Assembly (NCBI GenBank): GCA_026713745.1
Contig: JAPONU010000341.1
Location: 1 to 6,654, forward strand
From: a bacterium
GTDB lineage: Bacteria; Actinomycetota; Acidimicrobiia; Acidimicrobiales; CATQHL01
Direction of reading: 5' to 3'
Length of the DNA: 6,654 nucleotides
Below, one piece after another: positions 1 to 4,599 of this stretch. Made by a program: the position numbers and the translations under genes. Each line of letters opens with the position of its first letter. Position 1 is the first letter of the stretch. Below the pieces are notes generated by a model that worked only from the letters and a program-made list of their open reading frames with translations, ran no database searches and had not been told where the DNA came from.

Positions 1-154
1 CGGTCACCCAACCGCCGACCCGGCGGTTGTGCAGCGTCACCCGCACCATCGTTCCGACGCCGAGCCGGGCGGCCCGGCCGTCCCGGTGCCAAGCCTCGGG
101 GACCTCGTAGTCGAACTCGCGGTCCACGGCGACCACGTCGGTCAGCACCCGCAC
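1..154 (-). CDS. priA: PriA primosomal helicase, N-terminal fragment (runs off left edge)
   Basis: PriA is the replication-restart helicase that recognises stalled forks and reloads the replisome. Only the N-terminal 3'-DNA-end-binding part is present. Read on the minus strand it gives VRVLTDVVAVDREFDYEVPE, then, after about 12 residues, GVGTMVRVTLHNRRVGGWVT, the usual arrangement of the PriA N-terminus (hydrophobic strand, D-x-x-FDY-x-VP, then G-x-x-V-x-V-x-x-x-x-R-x-x-GxV). Its position directly after metK on the same strand is the common actinobacterial order, which supports the call. The start is uncertain: GTG at 154 is the first start codon in frame after the metK stop and gives a family-like N-terminus, but no Shine-Dalgarno precedes it. 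The frame is open upstream into metK without an obvious ATG or GTG in the last ~90 bases of metK. No helicase motif lies inside the window. Confidence 0.8.
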   Translation of the reverse strand, partial: MRVLTDVVAVDREFDYEVPEAWHRDGRAARLGVGTMVRVTLHNRRVGGWVT

Positions 155-219
155 GACCCGCGGACTGCGGGCGGGCGTGGGTCCGGGATCGGTTGGCTGC
201 GGCCGGGACGGCGTCCGGC

Positions 220-1410
220 TCAGAGGCCGAGTTCCGATCGCAGCTCGTGGACCCGGTCGGTGCGTTCCCAGGTGAACGCCTCGCCCTCGCGGCCGAAGTG
301 GCCGTAGGAGGCGGTGGCCCCGTAGATGGGCCGCAGCAGGTCGAGATCGCGGATGATGGCGGCCGGCCGCAGATCGAACACCTCGCGGACCGCCGGTGCC
401 AGCCGGGCAGCGTCGACGTGGTGGGTGCCGAAAGTGTCGACCATCAGCGACACCGGCTGTGGCTCGCCGATGGCGTAGGCGACCTGGATCTCGCAGCGGG
501 CCGCAGCGCCGGCGGCGACGAGGTTCTTGGCCGCCCAGCGGGCCGCGTACGAGGCCGAGCGGTCGACCTTGGTGGGATCCTTGCCGCTGAAGGCCCCACC
601 GCCGTGACGGGCCATCCCGCCGTAGCTGTCCACGATGATCTTGCGCCCGGTGAGACCGGCGTCGGCGTCGGGTCCACCCTTGATGAACAGGCCACCCGGG
701 TTCACCAGGATCTCCGGATCCTCCACGTTCAGGCGCCCGCCGCTGCGTTCCGCCGCCTCCGCGAGCACCGGCCGGATGACCTGCTCGCAGACGTCGTCGC
801 GTATCGTCGTGGGGTCGATCCAGGTGGAGTGCTGCGTGGAGGTGACCACCGCCTCGACGGTGACCGGCTCGACCCCTTCGTATCGAACACTCACCTGCGT
901 CTTGCCGTCGGGGCGCAGGTAGGGGGGTGTGTCGGCACGGCGGGCCTCGGCCAGACGCTCCGCCATACGGTGCGCCAAGTGGATCGGCAGCGGCATGAGA
1001 GTCGCGGTCTCGTTGCAGGCGAACCCGAACACCAGCCCCTGATCGCCGGCGCCGATGCCGTCGAGATCGTCCGGCTCGCCGCGGTCCACCGCCTCGGCGA
1101 TGGCCTCGGACTGCTCACCGATGGCCAGAAGCACACCGCACGTCTTCCCGTCGAACCCGCCGTCGCTGCGGTCGTAGCCAATCCCGCAGATGGTCTCGCG
1201 GACGATCGCCGGGATGTCGACCCACGCCTCGGTGCGGATCTCGCCACCCACCACGCACAGGCCGGAGGTGAGAAACGTCTCGCAGGCCACCCTGCTGCGC
1301 GGATCCTTGGCGATCAGCGCATCGAGGATGGCGTCGGAGATCTGGTCGGCCATCTTGTCCGGATGGCCCTCGGTGACGGACTCGGATGTAAAGGTATACG
1401 TGGGGCTCAC
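220..1410 (-). CDS. metK: S-adenosylmethionine synthetase (methionine adenosyltransferase)
   Basis: Makes S-adenosylmethionine from methionine and ATP, releasing phosphate and diphosphate; cytosolic homotetramer in the well-studied members. The 396-residue length is normal. Visible landmarks are the N-terminal TSESVTEGHPDK (residues 8-19, with the catalytic His16 and metal-binding Asp18), the GAGDQG signature at 120-125, and the phosphate-binding GGGAFSGKDPTKVDRS at 270-285. The usual Met after GAGDQGL is Val here (GDQGLVFG), a mild change. I start at the GTG at 1410 because it gives the family N-terminus VSPTYTFTSESVTEGHPDK and is preceded by GAGG four bases upstream; the frame is open about 51 codons further upstream but that stretch is Arg/Pro-rich and not family-like. 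A TATACT box about 85 bases upstream may be its promoter. priA follows on the same strand. Identification is secure. Confidence 0.98.
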   Translation of the reverse strand: MSPTYTFTSESVTEGHPDKMADQISDAILDALIAKDPRSRVACETFLTSGLCVVGGEIRTEAWVDIPAIVRETICGIGYDRSDGGFDGKTCGVLLAIGEQSEAIAEAVDRGEPDDLDGIGAGDQGLVFGFACNETATLMPLPIHLAHRMAERLAEARRADTPPYLRPDGKTQVSVRYEGVEPVTVEAVVTSTQHSTWIDPTTIRDDVCEQVIRPVLAEAAERSGGRLNVEDPEILVNPGGLFIKGGPDADAGLTGRKIIVDSYGGMARHGGGAFSGKDPTKVDRSASYAARWAAKNLVAAGAAARCEIQVAYAIGEPQPVSLMVDTFGTHHVDAARLAPAVREVFDLRPAAIIRDLDLLRPIYGATASYGHFGREGEAFTWERTDRVHELRSELGL

Positions 1411-1494
1411 AGTGCCTCGATCGTCATGCTCGGCGGTCTCAGGTGCGCCGCGTTCGGTCCTCGTCGTGTTGCGATCCGTCCCCCGTGGGCGCGG

Positions 1495-1500
1495 AGTATA
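1495..1500 (-). promoter_or_regulatory. Candidate -10 box for metK
   Basis: The minus strand reads TATACT here, a near-consensus sigma-70 type -10 hexamer, and it is AT-rich in a very GC-rich context. Transcription would begin around 1488 and leave a leader of about 78 bases before the GTG at 1410. The region 17-18 bases further upstream (GGAGAC on the minus strand) is a poor -35. I recognise no riboswitch in the leader, although metK leaders carry SAM riboswitches in some lineages. Confidence 0.4.
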
Positions 1501-1536
1501 CCGGCTCGGTCTCCGAGGTCTCCGGCATTGGCGCTG

Positions 1537-1566
1537 TTGCTCTCTGCGTCGTGGAGGGCGCACAAT
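1537..1566 (+). promoter_or_regulatory. Weak candidate promoter for the hydrolase/nicX-like operon
   Basis: TTGCTC (1537-1542) and CACAAT (1561-1566) are separated by 18 bases and lie 30 bases upstream of the hydrolase ATG, in the divergent metK-hydrolase intergenic region (1411-1595). Neither hexamer is a strong match. It is listed because some promoter must lie in this 185-base gap and this is the best pair I can see on the plus strand. Confidence 0.25.
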
Positions 1567-1595
1567 GGCGGTGTGCAGGAGGCGACCGTACCGGG

Positions 1596-2408
1596 ATGAT
1601 CGATCAGGATCGGCATCCGATCGCCTGGCGGGAGGCCGGCGCCGGGCCGCCCGTGGTGTTCCTGCACGGCCTGGGTGGCAGCCGCACGGCCTGGGATCTG
1701 CAGTTGCACGCCCTCGCCGACCGCTTCCGCTGCATCGCCTGGGACATGCCCGGCTACGGGGCCTCCGCTCCCCCGGCGGAGTTGACCTTCCCCGCCGTGG
1801 CCGACAGCCTCGCCGGCCTGCTCGACACCCTGGAGATCGAAGCCTCCGACCTCGTGGGATTGTCCTTCGGCGGGATGCACGCTCTCCACGCGGCGATCCG
1901 TCACCCCTCCCGGGTGCGCCGCCTGGTACTCGCCGGCACGAGCCCCGCCTTCGGACTGGACGGCACGAGCCCGCAGGCTTGGAGGGCCACCCGGCTCGGA
2001 CCGATCGAGCGCGGCCTCGCTCCGGTCGACTTCGCCGGCAGCGTGCTGGACGCCATCTGCGCCACCCCGCTCGAACCGGAAGTCCGCGGCCGACTCGTGG
2101 CCTCGTTCGGCCGGATCACCACCGGCGGATTCCGGGCGGCCGTGGAGTGCTTGCCGACCCACGACGTGCGAAGAGAACTCGGCGACATCGACTGCCCCGT
2201 GCTGATCATCGTCGGCGAGGCCGACCGGGAGACCCCGCTGGCGTACGCCGAGGCCTTGGCGGCCGGGCTGCCCCACAGCACGCTCGAGGTGCTCGATGGC
2301 GTCGGCCATCTCTCCCCTGCTGAGGCGCCGGATCGGTTCAATCGACTCGTGGCGGAGTTTCTGGGCCGGCCCGCGGTCGGCCACAATGGAGCGGTGACGT
2401 CGACATGA
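1596..2408 (+). CDS. Alpha/beta hydrolase, possibly NicD-like (N-formylmaleamate deformylase)
   Basis: A 270-residue single-domain alpha/beta hydrolase, soluble, with no signal peptide. The catalytic set is complete: oxyanion-loop HGLGG (24-28), nucleophile elbow GLSFGG with Ser90 (88-93), acidic residue Asp210 in GEADRETP, and His238 in GVGHLSP. The fold resembles the enol-lactonase/haloperoxidase-like group, and such sequences cannot be assigned a substrate by motif alone. Context is the useful clue: the next gene overlaps by ATGA and encodes a NicX-type dioxygenase. In nicotinate degradation the NicX product, N-formylmaleamate, is cleaved by the alpha/beta hydrolase NicD, so a deformylase or related amidase/lactonase role is a reasonable inference. 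ATG 1596 is chosen because AGGAGG (1577-1582) precedes it, at a rather long 13-base spacing, and the upstream open frame shows no family sequence. High confidence in the fold, low in the substrate. Confidence 0.93.
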   Translation: MIDQDRHPIAWREAGAGPPVVFLHGLGGSRTAWDLQLHALADRFRCIAWDMPGYGASAPPAELTFPAVADSLAGLLDTLEIEASDLVGLSFGGMHALHAAIRHPSRVRRLVLAGTSPAFGLDGTSPQAWRATRLGPIERGLAPVDFAGSVLDAICATPLEPEVRGRLVASFGRITTGGFRAAVECLPTHDVRRELGDIDCPVLIIVGEADRETPLAYAEALAAGLPHSTLEVLDGVGHLSPAEAPDRFNRLVAEFLGRPAVGHNGAVTST

Positions 2409-3451
2409 ACACGCCCGCCACCGAGTGGCGCTGGGTGCAGCGCTACGCCGAGCAGTTCGCGGCGTGCAACCTGCGGCCCGGCGAGGTGGCGGTGTTGCTG
2501 ACCGAGGCCGCCAGTAACCCGCTGATCACCGAGACTGCCCGCCTGGCCCTGGAGTCGACGGGCGCGGCCACCGCGGAGGTGCGCATGCCGACGCCGGCCA
2601 ATCCCGGGCCGGTTCCCATCCGCTCCACCGGGGCCTCGGTGGCCCTGGACGGGCACCGGGCGGCCATCGCCGCCCTGGCGGCGGCCGACTTCGTCGTGGA
2701 CTGCACCGCCGAGGGGTTGCTGCACGCCCCCGAACTGGGCCAGATCCTGGCCGGCGGCCCCCGGGTGCTGATGATCTCCGCCGAACACCCCGAGAACGCT
2801 GAGCGCTGGCCGCACGACCCGGCGTTGGCCGAGCGTGTGGCGCACGGAGTGGCGCTGCTGCGCTCCGCCGGGGAGATGGCCATCACCAGCGCCGCCGGCA
2901 CCGACCTGCGGGTGGATCTGGCGGGCGCCGTCCGGGCGGGCTCGCACGGGTGGTGCACCGAGCCCGGCACGATCGCCCACTGGCCCGGCGGGCTGGTGCT
3001 GGCGTTCCCCGCGGCGCAGACCGTCAACGGCACGCTGGTTCTGTCGCCCGGCGACGTGAACCTCACCTTCAAGGAGTACATCAGGGACCCTGTCAGGCTG
3101 CGCATCGTGGACGACTACATCGTTTCGATCGAGGGCGACGGCCACGACGGCGCCCTGATGGAGTCCTACATGGCGTCCTTCTCCGAGCCCGAGGCGTACG
3201 CGGTCAGCCACGTCGGCTGGGGCATGAACCCCGGTGCCCGCTGGGAGGCGCTCGCCATGTGGGACAAGGCGGACCTCAACGGCACCGAGCTGCGGGCCTT
3301 CGCCGGCAACGTCGTGTACTCCACCGGTGCCAACGAGACCGCCGGGCGCTTCTGCCGGGGCCATTTCGACCTGCCCATGCGCAACTGCACCGTCACCCTC
3401 GACGGCGAGGCGGTGGTTGAGAAGGGGAGACTGCGCGCCGACCTTCGATAG
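2405..3451 (+). CDS. NicX-type Fe(II) ring-cleavage dioxygenase (2,5-dihydroxypyridine 5,6-dioxygenase family)
   Basis: This 348-residue protein matches the NicX family over its whole length; NicX opens 2,5-dihydroxypyridine to N-formylmaleamate. Such proteins are often labelled 'leucyl aminopeptidase (M29)' because the fold is shared. As I recall the Pseudomonas putida enzyme, iron is held by His265, His318 and Asp320, with His105, His189 and Ser302 near the substrate. All have counterparts here: His269 (SHVGWG), His320 and Asp322 (GHFDLPMRNC), His107 (LLHAPE), His192 (AHWPGG) and Ser306 (YSTGAN). That argues for an active dioxygenase rather than a peptidase. The start overlaps the hydrolase stop (ATGA), with GGAG 13 bases upstream, so the two are probably translationally coupled. 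A short relic of a similar gene lies at 4340-4396. The family is clear; the true substrate could be another hydroxylated N-heterocycle. Confidence 0.9.
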   Translation: MNTPATEWRWVQRYAEQFAACNLRPGEVAVLLTEAASNPLITETARLALESTGAATAEVRMPTPANPGPVPIRSTGASVALDGHRAAIAALAAADFVVDCTAEGLLHAPELGQILAGGPRVLMISAEHPENAERWPHDPALAERVAHGVALLRSAGEMAITSAAGTDLRVDLAGAVRAGSHGWCTEPGTIAHWPGGLVLAFPAAQTVNGTLVLSPGDVNLTFKEYIRDPVRLRIVDDYIVSIEGDGHDGALMESYMASFSEPEAYAVSHVGWGMNPGARWEALAMWDKADLNGTELRAFAGNVVYSTGANETAGRFCRGHFDLPMRNCTVTLDGEAVVEKGRLRADLR

Positions 3452-3474
3452 CACCGGCAGACTGGAGGAGAACC

Positions 3475-3723
3475 ATGAAACGCGTGAAGAAGGACTCCCT
3501 CAGTCCCGAGGAGATGGAGCGGATCGCTCTCGAGTTCGAGAACCGGGACTTCACGCCCGAGGAACTGGCCCGGATCGCCGGGAGCCGTCGCAGCACCCCG
3601 GGATCCGCACCGGCGGCGGCCCATAGGCCAGGCGTCGAAGGCGCGTCGGGCGACGCGATCGAGGACGAGCAGGGCCAGCTGCGGGACGACCGGTGTCCTA
3701 CGCGGTCGCGACGCGGAGCCTGA
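3475..3723 (+). CDS. Small acidic/basic protein of unknown function (82 residues)
   Basis: I do not recognise this protein. It starts MKRVKKDSLSPEEMERIALE. The first ~40 residues look like real protein, with two similar charged helices, SPEEMERIA (10-18) and TPEELARIAG (27-36), that may be an internal repeat. From about residue 40 the sequence turns into a low-complexity Ala/Pro/Gly/Arg tail ending TRSRRGA. A very strong Shine-Dalgarno, GGAGGAGAA (3464-3472), sits just before the ATG, and the gene begins 23 bases after nicX, so it is probably the third gene of that operon. Its 3' end overlaps the convergent antitoxin gene by 26 bases. The N-terminal pattern vaguely recalls the acidic lead-in of small ribbon-helix-helix antitoxins, but no DNA-binding segment follows. 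The tail may result from an old frameshift or from junction formation when the toxin-antitoxin module arrived. The start is well supported; function unknown. Confidence 0.6.
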   Translation: MKRVKKDSLSPEEMERIALEFENRDFTPEELARIAGSRRSTPGSAPAAAHRPGVEGASGDAIEDEQGQLRDDRCPTRSRRGA

Positions 3724-3985
3724 GCCCCAGCGCACGCACGACCTTGAGCACAGTGCCGAACTCGGGGTTGCCGCTCGCAGACAGTGACTTGTAGAGGCTC
3801 TCTCTTCCCAGTCCGGCGTCCTGGGCAACCGTGGTCATCCCTTTGGCTCTGGCGATGTCGCCGAGAACGGCCGCCACGAGTTGGGGGTCGTCCTGTTGGA
3901 GAGCCGCCTCGAGGTAGGCGACGTTGTCCTCGTCGCTCTGCAAATGCTCGGCCGCGTCCCACGGCCGGGTTTCGGCTTCTTTCAC
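3698..3985 (-). CDS. HigA-like antitoxin, helix-turn-helix (addiction module antidote family)
   Basis: A 95-residue antitoxin of the family in which the antidote gene follows the killer gene (HI1420/TIGR02684-like, HigA-2 type). The N-terminal part (about 1-45) is acidic and carries DNVAYLEAALQQDDPQLVAAVLGDI in overlapping pieces typical of the family. The helix-turn-helix follows at about 48-75 (AKGMTTVAQDAGLGRESLYK), then NPEFGTVLKVVRALGLRL. It should neutralise the toxin and repress the shared promoter. The GTG start at 3985 overlaps the toxin stop (GTGA), with GGAGGAGGG six bases upstream inside the toxin's last codons, an unusually strong site that fits the need for excess antitoxin. The frame is open far upstream, but that is the shadow of the toxin gene. 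The 3' end overlaps the convergent small gene. Confidence 0.93.
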   Translation of the reverse strand: MKEAETRPWDAAEHLQSDEDNVAYLEAALQQDDPQLVAAVLGDIARAKGMTTVAQDAGLGRESLYKSLSASGNPEFGTVLKVVRALGLRLRVATA

Positions 3986-4287
3986 TCTGTTCCCTCCTCC
4001 AGGCTGTTCGCGAGTTCCAGCGCTCGTCGTATGTCCCGGTCCTGGCTGTCCTTGTCGCCGCCGGCGAGCAGGACGATCAGGGACCGTCCCCGGCGCACGA
4101 AGTAGACCCGATAGCCGGGTCCATAGTCGATGCGGAGTTCCGACACGCCTTCGCCGACCGGCCGTGCGTCGCCGGGGTTCCCCAACGAGAGCCGCCGGAT
4201 GCGCACGTTGATCTGCGCTCGTGCCCGCGTGTCCCGGAGTCGCCGGAACCAGCGGGCATACGCCTCGGTCTGCTGGACCTCCAGCAT
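3982..4287 (-). CDS. HigB/Gp49-like toxin of a type II toxin-antitoxin module (RelE fold)
   Basis: A 101-residue killer protein of the phage-derived Gp49-like/HigB-2 group (TIGR02683-like). Family features are the basic N-terminal helix region (EAYARWFRRLRDTRARAQI, 9-27), the core GVSELRIDYGPGYRVYF (47-63), and LLAGGDKDSQDRDIRRAL (73-90) with the conserved GG-D-K and Q-x-x-DI pattern. Relatives are ribosome-dependent mRNA endonucleases that halt translation; activity here is inferred from family membership. It is first in a two-gene unit with the antitoxin (GTGA overlap). ATG 4287 has GAGG four bases upstream and a TACACT -10 candidate only nine bases before the start, so the leader would be very short. 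The module appears complete and undamaged, with no transposase nearby. Confidence 0.93.
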   Translation of the reverse strand: MLEVQQTEAYARWFRRLRDTRARAQINVRIRRLSLGNPGDARPVGEGVSELRIDYGPGYRVYFVRRGRSLIVLLAGGDKDSQDRDIRRALELANSLEEGTE

Positions 4288-4295
4288 CGAGCCTC

Positions 4296-4301
4296 AGTGT
4301 A
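4296..4301 (-). promoter_or_regulatory. Candidate -10 box of the toxin-antitoxin operon
   Basis: The minus strand reads TACACT, a good -10 hexamer, nine bases upstream of the toxin ATG, implying a leaderless or nearly leaderless transcript. The -35 position (CTCGAA on the minus strand at 4324-4319) is weak. The box shares bases 4299-4301 with the palindrome at 4299-4314, so a repressor bound there would block it. Confidence 0.5.
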
Positions 4302-4314
4302 TCCCATGAGATAC
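4299..4314. promoter_or_regulatory. 16-bp palindrome, probable toxin-antitoxin operator
   Basis: GTATCCCATGAGATAC pairs at 7 of 8 positions (GTATC/GATAC arms around CATG, with one C/A mismatch). It overlaps the -10 box of the toxin-antitoxin operon and sits just upstream of the toxin start, where antitoxin operators normally lie. The HigA-like helix-turn-helix protein is the expected ligand. The position and symmetry are seen directly; the binding partner is inferred. Confidence 0.5.
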
Positions 4315-4339
4315 GAGCTTCGAGGAGGCGAGGCAGCCT

Positions 4340-4396
4340 GCCGGCGCCTACGAGACAGCCGGCCGCTACTGCCGCGGCCACTTCGACCTGCCCCCA
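4340..4396 (+). pseudogene. Relic of a second NicX-type dioxygenase gene
   Basis: Read on the plus strand, 4340-4393 encodes AGAYETAGRYCRGHFDLP. Residues 307-324 of the intact NicX-type protein (bases 3323-3376) are TGANETAGRFCRGHFDLP, so 15 of 18 residues and 46 of 54 bases agree, and five of the eight base differences are synonymous. The stretch spans the His-x-Asp metal-ligand motif. Similarity stops abruptly after the CCC at 4391-4393, where the intact gene continues MRNC. Upstream, GAGCTTCG (4315-4322) may correspond to GAGCTGCG (ELR, residues 295-297) of the intact gene, but the spacing is about 11 bases short, implying a deletion. No start, N-terminus or C-terminus of the gene remains. 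The pattern of synonymous change suggests it diverged under selection before decaying, so it is an old paralog or a transferred homologue rather than a recent copy. Confidence 0.7.
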
Positions 4397-4525
4397 AGAA
4401 GCGATGTGACGCGGCAACGCTACTACATGCGTGTTCGATTTCGGATCGATAGCAGCGACGGGGACGACTCAACTCCTACATGTCCCGCCTCGCGGTGGTG
4501 GCTCCGTGTTGAGTGCTCCCTGCCG

Positions 4526-4539
4526 GTGTGCCGGCTCAC
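4526..4539. promoter_or_regulatory. Interrupted 14-bp palindrome upstream of the GHKL ATPase gene
   Basis: GTGTGCCGGCTCAC pairs at 6 of 7 positions around a GCCGGC core. It lies 19 bases upstream of the TACACT box, covering the likely -35 position, where an operator could sit. In DNA this GC-rich, such palindromes also occur by chance. Confidence 0.2.
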
Positions 4540-4558
4540 GCCGATTCGGGACAACGAC

Positions 4559-4564
4559 TACACT
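4559..4564 (+). promoter_or_regulatory. Candidate -10 box for the GHKL ATPase operon
   Basis: TACACT matches the box proposed for the toxin-antitoxin operon and lies 35 bases upstream of the ATG at 4600, giving a leader of about 28 bases. The -35 position (TCACGC, 17-base spacer) is weak. No clear Shine-Dalgarno precedes the ATG. Confidence 0.35.
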
Positions 4565-4599
4565 TCATCGCTCGTGAAGCTTCCCCGGTTCGCATCCTC

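Larger units (their letters stand above)
4397..4599. other. Intergenic stretch between the nicX relic and the GHKL ATPase gene
   Basis: About 200 bases with no convincing gene. One plus-strand frame, continuous with the nicX relic, stays open to 4603, but its predicted sequence is not protein-like and it has no Shine-Dalgarno, so I read it as non-coding. The stretch holds a TACACT box (4559-4564) and an interrupted palindrome (4526-4539). It may contain the boundary between the nicX-like locus and the accessory operon on the right; I see no direct repeat or integrase that marks it. Confidence 0.4.

Noticed and set aside
193..1599. Long open frame on the plus strand opposite metK (about 468 codons)
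   Set aside because: It is the antisense shadow of metK, whose signatures are unambiguous; the shadow is Gly/Val/Asp-rich with no domain and no ribosome binding site.
1561..2395. Similar strings CACAATGG near 1561 and 2382, each shortly before a gene start
   Set aside because: Too short to count as a repeat, and the second lies within coding sequence; chance is enough to explain it.
1407..3454. Long minus-strand open frames opposite the hydrolase and nicX-like genes (325 and 517 codons)
   Set aside because: High GC leaves antisense frames open. The plus-strand proteins have full catalytic motifs, while these have none.
3704..3711. GTCGCGAC palindrome near the convergent gene ends, considered as a terminator
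   Set aside because: The stem is only a short self-complementary octamer with no loop, no extended arms and no T-run.
3323..4393. The 54-base nicX similarity considered as att direct repeats of an integrative element
   Set aside because: Identity is only 85% with codon-type substitutions, the interval is about 1 kb and holds no integrase; a decayed paralog explains it better.
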